Shown piece after piece: positions 1 to 8,780 of a stretch of DNA of 64,000 nt. The stretch comes from JAICLK01 sp963810525 (GTDB lineage: Bacteria; Patescibacteriota; Saccharimonadia; Saccharimonadales; UBA4665): positions 95,396 through 159,395 of the forward strand of contig CAWENB010000006.1 of the NCBI GenBank assembly GCA_963810525.1. The letters run 5' to 3'. Position numbers and translations under genes: made by a program. A model generated the notes under the pieces. That model was not told where the DNA came from and ran no database searches. It saw only the letters and a list, made by a program, of their open reading frames with translations. Position 1 is the stretch's first letter; every line of letters starts with the position of its first letter.

Positions 1-86
1 ATGGTATTGACTCTTGGCATTCGGCTTTTTCGGCGCGGCATGATATCGCTGATCAGCCTGCGGCTGGGTTTGTTTTCGGGACTCAC
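1..86 (-). CDS. 5' end of an unrecognised gene downstream of marR (runs off the window)
   Basis: A minus-strand frame opens with GTG at 86-84 and stays open to base 1. Its start overlaps the MarR stop codon (GTGA overlap), and an AAGGAG-type ribosome binding site lies in the last MarR codons. The visible residues (MSPENKPSRRLISDIMPRRK...) are basic and give no family. Translational coupling to a MarR repressor suggests the target of that repressor, often an efflux pump, but this is inference from position only. Confidence 0.5.
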   Translation of the reverse strand, partial: MSPENKPSRRLISDIMPRRKSRMPRVNT

Positions 87-562
87 GAGACTTTCTCCTT
101 TTTCATTAGGCTTTTGGTTTGTGGGCAAGCGTTTTCCAGGTATGCCTGTATTTTCAGCTGCACGTGCAGAAAAGTTTGCAGTTCTTCATCGTCTAAATCG
201 GTCACAACCTCGGTAAGGAGCCGTTCCTTGACGCGCTTTACTTCGTGTATTTTTTCCCGGGCCGTGTCGGTAAGCGTCACAACGCTGACCCGCCGGTCCT
301 GTGTACTGGGTTCGCGGTCAACATAGCCGACTTGAACCAGGCTGTCGACCAGCTGGGTAATCGCACCGGGCGTTAAGTGCATGGCTTCAGCCAGCTTTTT
401 AAGGCTGACCGGCTGCATGTTTTCAATGAGATTGAGGAGGTGGACTTGTGAGGGCGCGACGCCCAGAGCGACAAACGCACGGTGCATAAAACCATGCATC
501 AGCCGCTGCGTCATGGCGTTGACTTCGAACAATTCCTGGATAATTTCAACTCGACTGCTCAT
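83..562 (-). CDS. MarR-family transcriptional regulator
   Basis: A 159-residue protein of normal MarR length. The winged helix spans about residues 45-115, with a recognition-helix region (LKKLAEAMHLTPGAITQLVD) and a wing containing the typical DRRVSVVTLTD signature. MarR proteins bind palindromic DNA as dimers, usually repressing themselves and a neighbouring transporter until a small phenolic or lipophilic ligand binds. A strong promoter overlapped by an inverted repeat sits just upstream, which fits autoregulation. The next gene on the same strand overlaps its stop codon. The family call is firm; ligand and targets are unknown. Confidence 0.92.
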   Translation of the reverse strand: MSSRVEIIQELFEVNAMTQRLMHGFMHRAFVALGVAPSQVHLLNLIENMQPVSLKKLAEAMHLTPGAITQLVDSLVQVGYVDREPSTQDRRVSVVTLTDTAREKIHEVKRVKERLLTEVVTDLDDEELQTFLHVQLKIQAYLENACPQTKSLMKKEKVS

Positions 563-570
563 TTTAGAAT

Positions 571-616
571 AGTTTACCTTATATATAATATAGCAGGTAA
601 ACTAATTTGGTGTCAA
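571..616 (-). promoter_or_regulatory. marR promoter and operator
   Basis: On the minus strand a perfect TTGACA (-35, 616-611) is followed after 18 bases by TATATT (-10, 592-587). An inverted repeat AGTTTACC / GGTAAACT (571-578 and 596-603, 17-base spacer) places one arm in the promoter spacer and the other just past the -10 box. MarR binding would therefore block RNA polymerase. Confidence 0.7.
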
Positions 617-631
617 AATTTTTTATATGTT

Positions 632-1234
632 TTAGGCGGCTTGATTGCTAACTTGACCACGATTTCGAGCTGTGGTTGCGGCAGCTCTCTGACTCCTTTG
701 GCGCGGGATGGGGGATGTCGGAAATTCAGCCCAGACAATTTTACTCACCAGGAGACCCGATGCGGCGCGGCAGTACGAAAATCCGCTATTATCTGAAATT
801 GAACGTACCAAAGTGTAGCCGTTTCCGTACTCATCGTACTCATCAGCCTCACTACTGCGCCCGGATTCCCCCCATGCGGGCTTATCTTCGTAACCGACTA
901 ATAGGCTCAATCTTGTGGCGGTAATACCTATCATAGCCGCGCGGATACCGCCACCGTGCAGTTGCGCATTAGTTCCCATTTCTGAAGACGCTAATCTAAC
1001 ATTATCAGAATTAACGGTGCGGCGATAACTACTTACTAGTTCACGGCTACGGTCTACGACTACATTTCTCATTGCGCCGACAAGTGCCAAGCCAACCTCT
1101 GTATCATCAGGTAGCTCTCCGGCAACAAGGTTAAGCATCAGCCCAGCCGGAACAATCATTTCCACGTTTAATAAGTCGTCGGGCAACGCTCGCTCATCAA
1201 TAGGTGGGGTAAATTCTGCTGCTTCAGCTGCCAT
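632..1234 (-). CDS. RsbW/HATPase_c-type ATP-binding protein
   Basis: A protein of about 200 residues resembling stand-alone GHKL ATPases of the anti-sigma/serine kinase type (PF13581). Visible signatures are an N-box-like segment SSEMGTNAQLHGGG, a G-box region GYTLVRSISDN and the C-terminal VWAEFP strand common in actinobacterial members. The canonical N-box Asn is partly preserved and the G2 box is weak, so ATP binding is likely but kinase activity uncertain. The ATG at 1234 is preferred over a TTG nine bases upstream. The tail (last ~30 residues) is Arg/Ala/Gln-rich and low complexity. No sigma or anti-anti-sigma partner is visible nearby. Confidence 0.55.
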   Translation of the reverse strand: MAAEAAEFTPPIDERALPDDLLNVEMIVPAGLMLNLVAGELPDDTEVGLALVGAMRNVVVDRSRELVSSYRRTVNSDNVRLASSEMGTNAQLHGGGIRAAMIGITATRLSLLVGYEDKPAWGESGRSSEADEYDEYGNGYTLVRSISDNSGFSYCRAASGLLVSKIVWAEFPTSPIPRQRSQRAAATTARNRGQVSNQAA

Positions 1235-1414
1235 ACGTTTCAATCACTCTCAGCTGTTCTGTTGAACATAGCAAAAAAGCCGTTTAAATTTAATAAATAA
1301 TTCTTACAATATTAACAAAACAATTCAGTATGTACGTTTTTGGGGTTTTGGTTTTCTTGAAATTTTTATCTCTGCCTATAGTAGTAGCACCATTTCATTG
1401 GCTTGGCAATGATT

Positions 1415-2215
1415 TCATGGCAAAATCGAGGATAAGCTCATCGGCTCATGCAATTCAGCCTCATCAGCTGTACGGTGCGATCGCCACAGATGGAGAGCCG
1501 CAGCTCCGACCAATAAGGCGGTCGGTGCGCCGATGACTAATTCCAGCCCAGTAAAGAGTTGCGCACCGCGCTCAACGGAATCGATGACCGATTGGCCGAT
1601 ATCAAGTTGGGCGCTAACTGGCATAATCCCGTGATGCTGCGCCATAAGTTGTTTAGCGGTAAATGGCTTGCCTGATCCATATAGCTGGTAAAGGTCACCG
1701 GGCCGGCGATCACCGGCGATAACGTCGCAAACTCCCTTTACGGACAGGAGGGCAGTAGTAGCTACGGCCGTAAGCGCTCCGACACGTGATGCCATGGTTC
1801 GTGTTTGAGGTCGCTGAAAGACAGTTTCGATACGTGCCGAGATCTTGCCAATCGTTGCCGTGGCGCGTTGAAGAATTTCTGTGCCACGGCGCCGCCTACT
1901 CTCGGTACGGCGAGTCGGTATAACTGTCGCGAAATGGGCCGGTGCGATTACAGCGTCATCGGCCGCCACCTGACTTTCGGTCGTACCTCCGGCCACTCGG
2001 CCCAATGGCTCATTCCGAGCGTCGGCGATACTGAGGCAAGTTTCGGCCAGCGTGTGCAGGTCGGTTGCAGACTGTTGCTGACGCAACTCTAAGTCCGAAT
2101 CACGTAAGCCGAGCGCTACCCGAAGGCTGTCAAAGGAGATTGCCGTTGCCGGCGCAACGGCAAAAAGCGTGGCATCGTCGCTGGTTATTTCGGCACCGGC
2201 TGCTGCTTCAGCCAT
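1415..2215 (-). CDS. Hypothetical membrane-associated protein
   Basis: A 266-residue protein with no family recognised. The first ~130 residues are soluble, Ala/Thr-rich and end in an Arg-rich patch (RRTESRRRRGTEI). Two hydrophobic stretches near residues 145-170 and 220-245 could be membrane segments. The ATG start has an AGGAGGG-like ribosome binding site. It shares strand with the RsbW-like gene 171 bases downstream, so co-expression is possible. Confidence 0.6.
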   Translation of the reverse strand: MAEAAAGAEITSDDATLFAVAPATAISFDSLRVALGLRDSDLELRQQQSATDLHTLAETCLSIADARNEPLGRVAGGTTESQVAADDAVIAPAHFATVIPTRRTESRRRRGTEILQRATATIGKISARIETVFQRPQTRTMASRVGALTAVATTALLSVKGVCDVIAGDRRPGDLYQLYGSGKPFTAKQLMAQHHGIMPVSAQLDIGQSVIDSVERGAQLFTGLELVIGAPTALLVGAAALHLWRSHRTADEAELHEPMSLSSILP

Positions 2216-2379
2216 TTGACGCTAACCCTCCTATAAAAAATACTAAGTAATCAAAAGCGGTTTACATTATATATTATTAATATATAAAAAATTATGTCAA
2301 TATATTGAATATTTCAAAAGCATCGCTAATATCATATCAAGAACTTGTTTGAACCTGTGGATAAATAATCTCATACGGC

Positions 2380-2410
2380 TTGCAACCCTTAGGGAGGGTG
2401 CTACTATAAA
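2380..2410 (+). promoter_or_regulatory. Probable promoter of the Cys/Tyr-rich peptide gene
   Basis: TTGCAA at 2380-2385 with TACTAT (2402) or TATAAA (2405) 16-19 bases further on, about 40 bases before the start codon, plus a GGGAGGG ribosome binding site. The same TTGCAA -35 box occurs in the promoter at 8902. Confidence 0.45.
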
Positions 2411-2446
2411 AATGTAAGTAAATTTAATTATTGGGAGGGCAAGATT

Positions 2447-2797
2447 ATGAACTTACAAGCTTTTATTGAGGAAAAAATCACGAAATACCGCTTGGCATTG
2501 AGCGGTCTTATTGTGTTTATAGGGGCAATGGCCGCTATGACGGGCGGAGCAGCGGCCATGTCCTACGGGGGCAATGGGGACAATCATTATAACGGCGGTT
2601 ATGATAACAGTTCCTGTTATAACTCATGCGGTTCCTATCGGTCGTACGACGACTATAACAGTTCGCCATGCCAGCACAATTACTACCAGCAGTATAGCGA
2701 TGACAACAGTAATTGCCCAAGGTATGTCCAGAGCAATTGCGATCACAATGGTGACGGCTACTATTACAACGGCTGCCAGCACCCCTGCGATAATTAG
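2447..2797 (+). CDS. Secreted or surface-anchored Tyr/Asn/Cys-rich small protein
   Basis: A 116-residue protein with a hydrophobic signal or anchor segment at residues 17-38 (LALSGLIVFIGAMAAMTGG...). The mature part is almost entirely Tyr, Asn, Ser, Asp, Gly and Cys (motifs such as YNGGYDNSSCYNSCG and NCDHNGDGYYYNGC) with seven cysteines. It has a strong GGGAGGG ribosome binding site and its own promoter. Composition suggests an extracellular, disulfide-bonded and possibly self-assembling peptide. NHDGDG-like repeats could bind Ca2+. No family is recognised; function is unknown. Confidence 0.75.
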   Translation: MNLQAFIEEKITKYRLALSGLIVFIGAMAAMTGGAAAMSYGGNGDNHYNGGYDNSSCYNSCGSYRSYDDYNSSPCQHNYYQQYSDDNSNCPRYVQSNCDHNGDGYYYNGCQHPCDN

Positions 2798-2827
2798 TAA
2801 TGTAACTTTAATGGCAGCTAATCGCTG

Positions 2828-3391
2828 CTAACCGGCCTTGGCCACAGTCCGTATGAGTAATGCGGCGAACGCCAGGCCGGTTATTATTTGAGCAATCAAT
2901 AAAATATGTAGCCAGCCTGACAATGAGGCGAGCGCCAGAAGTGAACCGGCCAACTGTAGACATAAAAATGACAAATTTACTATGTCGCGGTAAAGCTTAA
3001 CAAACCAACTGCCGGCTGCCAGCTCGGCAATGAATAATAGTATCGCGAAAAAAATATGCAACTTGTCGAATGTCGGGTTAAGTTGGTAGGGATATGTTGA
3101 GAGCAGTACTGCAAAAAGCAATGCGCTGATCAATTTCATGATACGTATTAATGTAAGCCCGCTCGCGGACGCTGACGGCAGGGACCGGGCGGACAACCAC
3201 ATCAGCACGCTGCCGAGACCGAACGCCAGGGTATATGGAACGATGGTGCGTATATGAACGCCATAATTGCTGACCCCGACCTCATCGCGTTCAAATATGA
3301 ATTTCGGCATAAGCAATGTGCATACCAATAAGAAGCCGAACAGGCAAATCTGACTGCAGACTACGAAACGAACCGCTTTGGACTTTTGCAT
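2828..3391 (-). CDS. Hypothetical polytopic membrane protein
   Basis: A 187-residue protein with about six hydrophobic helices (roughly residues 8-30, 52-68, 83-102, 110-130, 137-157 and 160-182). The topology resembles small DUF998-like integral membrane proteins, but no diagnostic motif is visible. It converges on the Cys-rich peptide gene with a 30-base gap. Confidence 0.6.
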   Translation of the reverse strand: MQKSKAVRFVVCSQICLFGFLLVCTLLMPKFIFERDEVGVSNYGVHIRTIVPYTLAFGLGSVLMWLSARSLPSASASGLTLIRIMKLISALLFAVLLSTYPYQLNPTFDKLHIFFAILLFIAELAAGSWFVKLYRDIVNLSFLCLQLAGSLLALASLSGWLHILLIAQIITGLAFAALLIRTVAKAG

Positions 3392-3481
3392 AAACCGATT
3401 GCCGTAAGCTGATGGTGGACATTACTAATAGTGCGCTAGTCAAAGATGCCTTGTCAAAAACTTTACATCATCTTGCTACGG

Positions 3482-4018
3482 TTACGACAAGCTGTCGCAC
3501 CCGGCAGCTTTGCCGGCAGTAATACTGTCAGCCGCGTACGGAGAGGTGTTCGACCTTGACTGTTTCGGAAAACGATAAGCATAATTGCAGACTTGACTCC
3601 AGGTTGCAGGTGCGACAACGCCATTAGCAGTAAGCGGAGCAGTTGCGCCTTCCTGCTTGTTGTAGCAGTTGAGCCAGGACTGCACGCTTTTTACTTGTTG
3701 CGTCGTTTCGCCGTCGAATGTGCCATTCTCGGTAACTCTTTGAGCATTAGTAAACGGGCACTCGCTGAGAGCGTCGGTTTCCAGAAAGTTTACCATCGTC
3801 TGAATATCCTTCACGCAGGCGCCGGAGTTGCCCGACGTAAAGGTCTGGGAAACGCAGCCGGTTGCGGAGTTTGATGGCTTACCTGATTGGTGGTGATGAA
3901 GCGTCAAAGTAATGCCTGCTATGGCTAAAAGGATCAATACGATACACACGATAAATATTTTTCGTCCAGGGCCGTCTGAGGTCTTCGCGAAGTTAGTATC
4001 TTGTAAATTTTGTGTCAT
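3482..4018 (-). CDS. Membrane-anchored peptidoglycan-binding-like protein
   Basis: A 178-residue protein with one N-terminal membrane segment (about 20-40) followed by an extracellular domain. Residues ~55-145 match the PG_binding_1 pattern: a paired-Cys start (GCVSQTFTSGNSGACVKDIQ), a hydrophobic helix, then NGTFDGETTQQVKSVQSWL and later NGVVAPATWSQVC. Extra cysteines suggest disulfide stabilisation. Such domains bind cell-wall peptides, usually next to a catalytic domain; none is attached here. It may act as a wall anchor. Confidence 0.72.
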   Translation of the reverse strand: MTQNLQDTNFAKTSDGPGRKIFIVCIVLILLAIAGITLTLHHHQSGKPSNSATGCVSQTFTSGNSGACVKDIQTMVNFLETDALSECPFTNAQRVTENGTFDGETTQQVKSVQSWLNCYNKQEGATAPLTANGVVAPATWSQVCNYAYRFPKQSRSNTSPYAADSITAGKAAGCDSLS

Positions 4019-4100
4019 AGCCGTTGATTATAGTATGCTTTGGCCCGTCTAGCTACATGATCGTCATCCGCTAAGTCGGTCCGTGTATTGCAACAAGCGG

Positions 4101-4790
4101 CTATTCTTCTAATCGAAGCGGGCGGGTAATGGTGCTTGGGAGTAATCTGACAAAGCAGACGGCCATGAGTCCGAGCGCAAAACCGCCGAGAATATCTACA
4201 GGGGCGTGAACGCCAAGATAGAGCCGGGACCAGGCGACGGCCAGTATCCATACTACTGATACCCAGCGCCATTGCTTGGGTAAAATAAACCATAGCGTCA
4301 GTGCCAGAGCGGTTGCTGCTGACTCGTGACCAGAAGGGAATCCGGGACCGGTTTCGACAACGCGCTGATGCAGATTGCCGTGCAGCATGGCGACGGGCCG
4401 CGGTTCGTTAATAATTTTCTTAACGACATAAAACACCGCAACCGTACCGCCGGCCGTAAATGCGAAACGCCAGGCCAGATGAAATTTTTTTAGGAGGAGC
4501 GATATCAAAACACAGGCGGCAATAGCCCACGCTGCGCCTAACGCTTCCGTTCCCCAACGGGCGGCAGTCGTGAAAAATGGTGGTAAATTCAAATTGTTAA
4601 TTGCGTGAAAGATGCTGGCCTGTACGCCGGTAAGCGTGTGGGAATGCGCCGGAATAGCGCAGGCGATAAATATAAGCAGTCCGATGCCGAAAGCAAGCCA
4701 TAACCAGCGTTTATTTTCTGCCGCGGAATCAATTTCAGTACGCTGTTCGTCCCGCCTCGCCGCGTGTAAGTGGTTGGTGTATGTGACCAT
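4101..4790 (-). CDS. PAP2-family membrane phosphatase
   Basis: A 229-residue PAP2 phosphatase with all three catalytic motifs: KKIINEPRP, PSGH and SRLYLGVHAPVD. Six membrane helices surround them and the active site would face outward. Family members dephosphorylate phosphatidic acid, PGP or undecaprenyl pyrophosphate. The substrate cannot be told from sequence; recycling of the peptidoglycan lipid carrier is a common role. Confidence 0.9.
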   Translation of the reverse strand: MVTYTNHLHAARRDEQRTEIDSAAENKRWLWLAFGIGLLIFIACAIPAHSHTLTGVQASIFHAINNLNLPPFFTTAARWGTEALGAAWAIAACVLISLLLKKFHLAWRFAFTAGGTVAVFYVVKKIINEPRPVAMLHGNLHQRVVETGPGFPSGHESAATALALTLWFILPKQWRWVSVVWILAVAWSRLYLGVHAPVDILGGFALGLMAVCFVRLLPSTITRPLRLEE

Positions 4791-5028
4791 AACGTCCTAC
4801 CAGTTTACCATGAATCGGGCGCTAGTTGGCTGCTATAAGCCATCAGTCCGCCGATAACGATTGGTAATAAAACCGAAGTTTTGTAACGGTAACAACAGGG
4901 GTAATGCAGATCGATGTAATTTCGGCTATGTTTCAGCAGTGCCCTAAATATTCAGAAAACTTGGCGGCGGAATGCAGACGTGAAATAATTATGTCTAAGC
5001 AGTAACTTGGGGAAATTGGTAAAACACG

Positions 5029-5520
5029 GTGAAGCTCACGAAATCAGTCTATATAGCTGGGGCGCTAACGGATATGAGTGAAGAAGAGCGAGCGGCCTTA
5101 CGCAATTTTTATGAAGAGCTGGGACAAGTGTGCCGGGAATCCGGTCTTGAGCCCTACATTCCGCACCATCACGGCGACCCGAAGCGCATGACGCACTTAA
5201 CGCCGAAAGACGTCGACCGGATCGATCGCTTGGCGGTTACGCAGGCGTACCTGGTAGTGGCTTATGTCGGTGTGCCGTCGATCGGCGTGGGGATCGAAGT
5301 CGAGCTGGCGCATCATGCTGACAAGCCGGTCGTGCTTTTATATGAGAAAACCAAACTCGACGAGCGAAGGATTACCCGACTAGTGCGCGGCAATCCGGCG
5401 ATTGCGCGGGAGATTGCGTTTACGGATTTCGCTGATGCGCTTAATGGCTTACGTGAATTCCTCGGCGAATTTCAGGCAACCATTAGTGCCGAGGCACTGC
5501 CGCTGCCGCTTAGTTTATAG
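5029..5520 (+). CDS. Nucleoside 2-deoxyribosyltransferase-like protein
   Basis: A 163-residue protein starting at GTG. The opening VYIAGALTDMSEEER, the central LAVTQAYLVVAYVGVPSIGVGIEVE and the following strand VVLLYEKTK match the fold of nucleoside 2-deoxyribosyltransferases (PF05014), in which the Gly-rich loop and a Glu in GVGIEVE bind and attack the deoxyribose. Members exchange bases between deoxynucleosides for salvage, or hydrolyse nucleotides. Salvage would suit an organism with reduced biosynthesis. Confidence 0.7.
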   Translation: MKLTKSVYIAGALTDMSEEERAALRNFYEELGQVCRESGLEPYIPHHHGDPKRMTHLTPKDVDRIDRLAVTQAYLVVAYVGVPSIGVGIEVELAHHADKPVVLLYEKTKLDERRITRLVRGNPAIAREIAFTDFADALNGLREFLGEFQATISAEALPLPLSL

Positions 5521-5521
5521 A

Positions 5522-5749
5522 AAAGGGAAAATAAACGAGGAATATTTGAGCGAGCTGCCGGCTTTCGTCATGGACAGCCGGTCGAAACTCGAAGCCTGGC
5601 CGGCGGTTCGTGACCATAGCGACGGCGAGCGCCGGCCCGGCTTGTCGCTACCCGAACACGGCTACCATGCGCCGAACGAATACTTTGGTTGGCGGCAGGC
5701 CTCCGGCGGTATCAAAATGTTGGCCGGCAATTTTGCCGAAATCGCCTAG
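5522..5749 (+). pseudogene. C-terminal remnant of an M20-type metallopeptidase
   Basis: The open frame encodes about 75 residues ending in GYHAPNEYFGWRQASGGIKM and a short helix. This matches the extreme C-terminus of M20/M25/M40 dipeptidases, in which the His of HAPNE is a zinc-site or substrate residue. No upstream catalytic portion exists: the preceding sequence is the end of the deoxyribosyltransferase-like gene. It is most likely the leftover of a deleted gene. The rest of the 5521-5899 gap holds nothing recognisable. Confidence 0.5.
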
Positions 5750-5899
5750 CTGGCTTCGGCATAGGGCGGCATATTCATCGTTTCCAGCTACATCTAACAG
5801 GCTTTTTGTAATAGAAACTGCGGTGAACTGAAGACTCCATCAAATACTGCCTTCACTAAGGGTTTATACGGATTAATCGAGGCGTTACACTACATAATT

Positions 5900-6589
5900 A
5901 TGTGGCGGCGGGAAACGGTCCAATACCGGTTTGAAACTCCATATGGGAAATACGAAGTAGTCGACATGGCCTATAATGGCCGGCCAGCGCGCCTTTTGTT
6001 CGGCGGTGACGGGTCGGCGGCAATGTCGGGCATTGCGCAGGATGACAACCCCGAACTTTTGTTCGATTACAATCAACGCTTCATGGAATTCATTATGGCC
6101 AGTCAGCCACGCAATCTATTGCTTATCGGCGGCGGTGTATTTACTTTACCCATGGCTATTCGGAGGCAAGTGTCGCAGATGCGTATTGACGCCGTTGAAC
6201 CTGATGAAAAACTTATCGAAGTGGCCAAACAGTTCTTCGGTCTGTATGTCAGCCGGCGACTCCACATTATCGTGGGCGACGGCTATTCGTATTTGGCGGT
6301 CAACCGGAAGCGGTACGATTGCATCATCGTCGATGCTTTTGATGCGATCGCGGTTCCTGAGTCTATAATATCGCCGGATGCAATTACGCAAATGTATTGC
6401 AACCTGCAACCGAATGGTTTTGTGGCTATGAATGTTATCGCACCCGGACGCAGCAGTGCAATTCTCAGAAGATATAAGACGGCATATGAAAAGCGGTTCC
6501 GATACGTCGCGATATTTCAGGCTGATATCAACGAACCTCTGGAAAAGTCGCAAAATTTCGTAATCGTGGCCCGCAGCATTACGGCGTAG
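5900..6589 (+). CDS. Spermidine synthase-like SAM-fold protein
   Basis: A 229-residue protein with the class I methyltransferase/aminopropyltransferase core: LLLIGGGVFTLP (nucleotide-binding loop), IDAVEPDEKLIEVAKQFF, VGDGYSYL and YDCIIVDAF. This order is that of spermidine synthases, but the N-terminal beta domain is short and the polyamine-binding Asp pattern is not obvious, so it could be one of the many spermidine-synthase-like proteins of unknown substrate. A TACACT -10 box eight bases before the ATG suggests a leaderless transcript. Confidence 0.75.
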   Translation: MWRRETVQYRFETPYGKYEVVDMAYNGRPARLLFGGDGSAAMSGIAQDDNPELLFDYNQRFMEFIMASQPRNLLLIGGGVFTLPMAIRRQVSQMRIDAVEPDEKLIEVAKQFFGLYVSRRLHIIVGDGYSYLAVNRKRYDCIIVDAFDAIAVPESIISPDAITQMYCNLQPNGFVAMNVIAPGRSSAILRRYKTAYEKRFRYVAIFQADINEPLEKSQNFVIVARSITA

Positions 6590-6605
6590 TGACGCTTGAT
6601 TGTGA

Positions 6606-7010
6606 TCAATCGGGCTTTTCGGCGCAGAGTGCCAGCACGACGCAATACGCATAGGTTTTGAATTCCGTCCGTCTATGCTCGTGCCACGCCCACCGCTCAA
6701 ACAAGAGCGATCCGTACGGCGGTATGCTGGCGATTAAAGCCACCATTGCCCGCGGGCGTGACCAATGGAGTGTCGGATACAACCCGACAGATGCCAGTGC
6801 ATAAGCCAAAAACAGCACACCATGCACATGCCCGGCCAACTGAATTGGAATATTGTCGCTCCAGGTTACGTACCGCTGCCAGGCAATTGCGACAATGAGC
6901 AGCGACCAGCCGCAGGCCTCGCCGATGGCGCTCAAGCGGAAGAGCATCCAACCCTCGCTTTCGGTAAACACCCGGTTACGCTCAAACTTTTCGAGAGCCC
7001 TTATCCGCAT
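6606..7010 (-). CDS. DUF3817 integral membrane protein
   Basis: About 134 residues starting at the ATG at 7010 (a GTG lies 18 bases upstream). It shows the DUF3817 layout: an EG(W)..FR...IGEA helix, a GHVHG motif entering the second helix, and a final IPPYGSLLFERWAWHEHRR segment equivalent to the family's PFGTFLFDRW. Three helices are visible. The function of DUF3817 is unknown. Confidence 0.85.
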   Translation of the reverse strand: MRIRALEKFERNRVFTESEGWMLFRLSAIGEACGWSLLIVAIAWQRYVTWSDNIPIQLAGHVHGVLFLAYALASVGLYPTLHWSRPRAMVALIASIPPYGSLLFERWAWHEHRRTEFKTYAYCVVLALCAEKPD

Positions 7011-7051
7011 ATGGCTATACGGTAGCACATTTCGGCTAATGTCAAACAGGA

Positions 7052-8190
7052 CTAAAAAAGTAACTTAAGCTTGCGGTTTGCGGCAATCGCACCAGCCATT
7101 GCAGCTATTAAACCGAGTGTGAAGCTAAACTTCGGATCGAACTGCTGAGCGATCGCTACCAGGGTGCTTGCGACAAACACCGATGGAAAAACCAGACCGC
7201 CGCGGTAGCTCAAACCCTTCGACCAGCTAATAGCGGCAATTTTGACGATTGTCACCCATACCAGTCCGGCCACCCCGAGCGATGCCGCCTGATGCAGCAT
7301 CGGCATAATAGATTCATCGCCGGTAAACTCGACGAGCGAACCGCCCATGAGATACAAGAGCGATAAATCGTTCGAGGCAATCAGCCATCGCATCCACCAG
7401 ACCTGCCCGCCTAGGAATGTCTGTATAGGTGTTATGCCCTGCAGAAAGAAGTGCATCGCATACACAACCGCAAAGCCGGCAATGATTAGAGCGGCGAGAA
7501 CGGCAATGCCTTGGATATTTATATGCCATTGTGACGGCGGTAACTTGGCGTAGGCTTTTGATTCAAGCAAGTTCAGAACAAGTATAGTTGTCAGTGACGC
7601 TAACGCTGCCACGCCAATGAACATGAGGTTAAGTTTGGCCCCGACTTGCTTGGTAACCAGCAAGCGGCCGAGCATACCGGCAATGAACGAGTCAAAAAAT
7701 GCGGCAAGCAGCGCAATAAACCCGACCATGCCGAGTAGTTTCGGTATCGTTTTATCTTTGCTAAACCACCGGACTCCAACGTAGCTGCTTGCAATGATAG
7801 CTGCCGGCACAAGGATGGCTTCGGGCCCCAGTGAAGCCCCGGCCAGGAGCGAACAAATCCGATACCAAGCGTTTGTATAAAGTTTCGTATCGTGGGCGAC
7901 GGCGCCTCACCCAAGCCTTTGCTTTGGTGTGTTTCCGAATTCGGGTCGAGTCGATGCTGTAGCCAGAAGAACGCCAGACCAAGCACAAAACAGGCCGGAA
8001 CGACCAGCGCGCGCCGAACATCGGTGTTGAACCAATCTATCCAGGCGTAGTTTATTGCATTGCGAACGGCGGCCTCAAAATAGAAGTACGTCAGTGCAAC
8101 CAACAGGGCGACGACAATAATCGCCGCCAATAAAGCCAAAACTTTGCCTGTGCTCAAATGTCTGTTAATCGGTCGTGTTTCACGACTCAT
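7052..8190 (-). pseudogene. ClC-type chloride channel/transporter, frameshifted
   Basis: Two minus-strand frames make one protein of ~380 residues. The upstream part (8190 to ~7848) ends normally at TLGIGFVRS. The downstream part (from ~7843 to 7052) continues with LAGASLGPEAILVPAAIIA, the ClC selectivity-loop-like motif. A single missing base near 7843-7848 joins them. The downstream part has about eight hydrophobic helices. ClC proteins exchange or conduct chloride. The break is either a true inactivating mutation or a sequencing/assembly error; similar single-base breaks affect two other genes here. Confidence 0.75.
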
Positions 8191-8236
8191 CTGCTTTAAG
8201 CCTCAAAGCGTCAGGGCTAGGAATTATGTTTGTAAT

Positions 8237-8314
8237 TTATAGCACGCCGCGGCGACGTTGGCGGCGCCGGATGCCGGCTGCTGATACTGGGGTGAGTGGT
8301 CTGCCTATAACCAT
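8237..8314 (-). CDS. 25-residue Arg-rich micro-ORF after the DUF6325 gene
   Basis: An ATG at 8314 lies six bases after a perfect AAGGAGG ribosome binding site, 14 bases past the end of the DUF6325 gene on the same strand. It encodes MVIGRPLTPVSAAGIRRRQR plus five more residues and then TAA. The strong Shine-Dalgarno supports translation, in a genome where many starts seem leaderless. It may be a truncated remnant of the small SHOCT-like protein that can accompany DUF6325 genes, or a real micro-protein. Confidence 0.4.
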   Translation of the reverse strand: MVIGRPLTPVSAAGIRRRQRRRGVL

Positions 8315-8327
8315 ATCGTAATCCTCC

Positions 8328-8780
8328 TTACTTCTTTGCTGCTAATGTGGCGGTATTTTCATGCTCGATTTCTTCGAGCGCGGCCTGCACTTTTTCCGGG
8401 TGGATCCGGCCATCAGCGATGAGAAAACCGCCGGCATTGATCAGTGCCTGCTTGAGCCCCTTAGCCCACAGATGTTCAATGACTAAAATGCCGGCCGAAG
8501 TATTCGGCTTCATATCTTCGCCGACTGTTTCAACGTCGCTTTCGGTGAGCAGCGGCATATCATCATGCGGTGACACGTCGCCGACGGCTGATTTTATATC
8601 TTCAGACTGACAGCTCATCTCGCCAGCCATCACCGTGCCGTCTTTGTCTTTCATAATAAACAACATGTCGATGACGCGGATGATGCCATTGTCGACGGCC
8701 TCGCTCAGCTCACGCATAATACTGCCATCAAAATTATTACCCTCAAATCCTACGACTACATAATCGATTGGTCCGAACAT
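8328..8780 (-). CDS. DUF6325 (DUF1269-like) family protein
   Basis: A 150-residue protein whose start MFGPIDYVVVGFEGNNFDGS and VRIIDM-type second strand (IIRVIDMLFIMKDKDGTV) are characteristic of DUF6325, a ferredoxin-like-fold family of unknown function. The mid-section is acidic and the C-terminal half has LIEHLWAKGLK-type helices and a hydrophobic GGFLIADG loop. A ribosome binding site (GGAGGGG) precedes ATG 8780. A micro-ORF follows in the same apparent operon. Confidence 0.8.
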   Translation of the reverse strand: MFGPIDYVVVGFEGNNFDGSIMRELSEAVDNGIIRVIDMLFIMKDKDGTVMAGEMSCQSEDIKSAVGDVSPHDDMPLLTESDVETVGEDMKPNTSAGILVIEHLWAKGLKQALINAGGFLIADGRIHPEKVQAALEEIEHENTATLAAKK

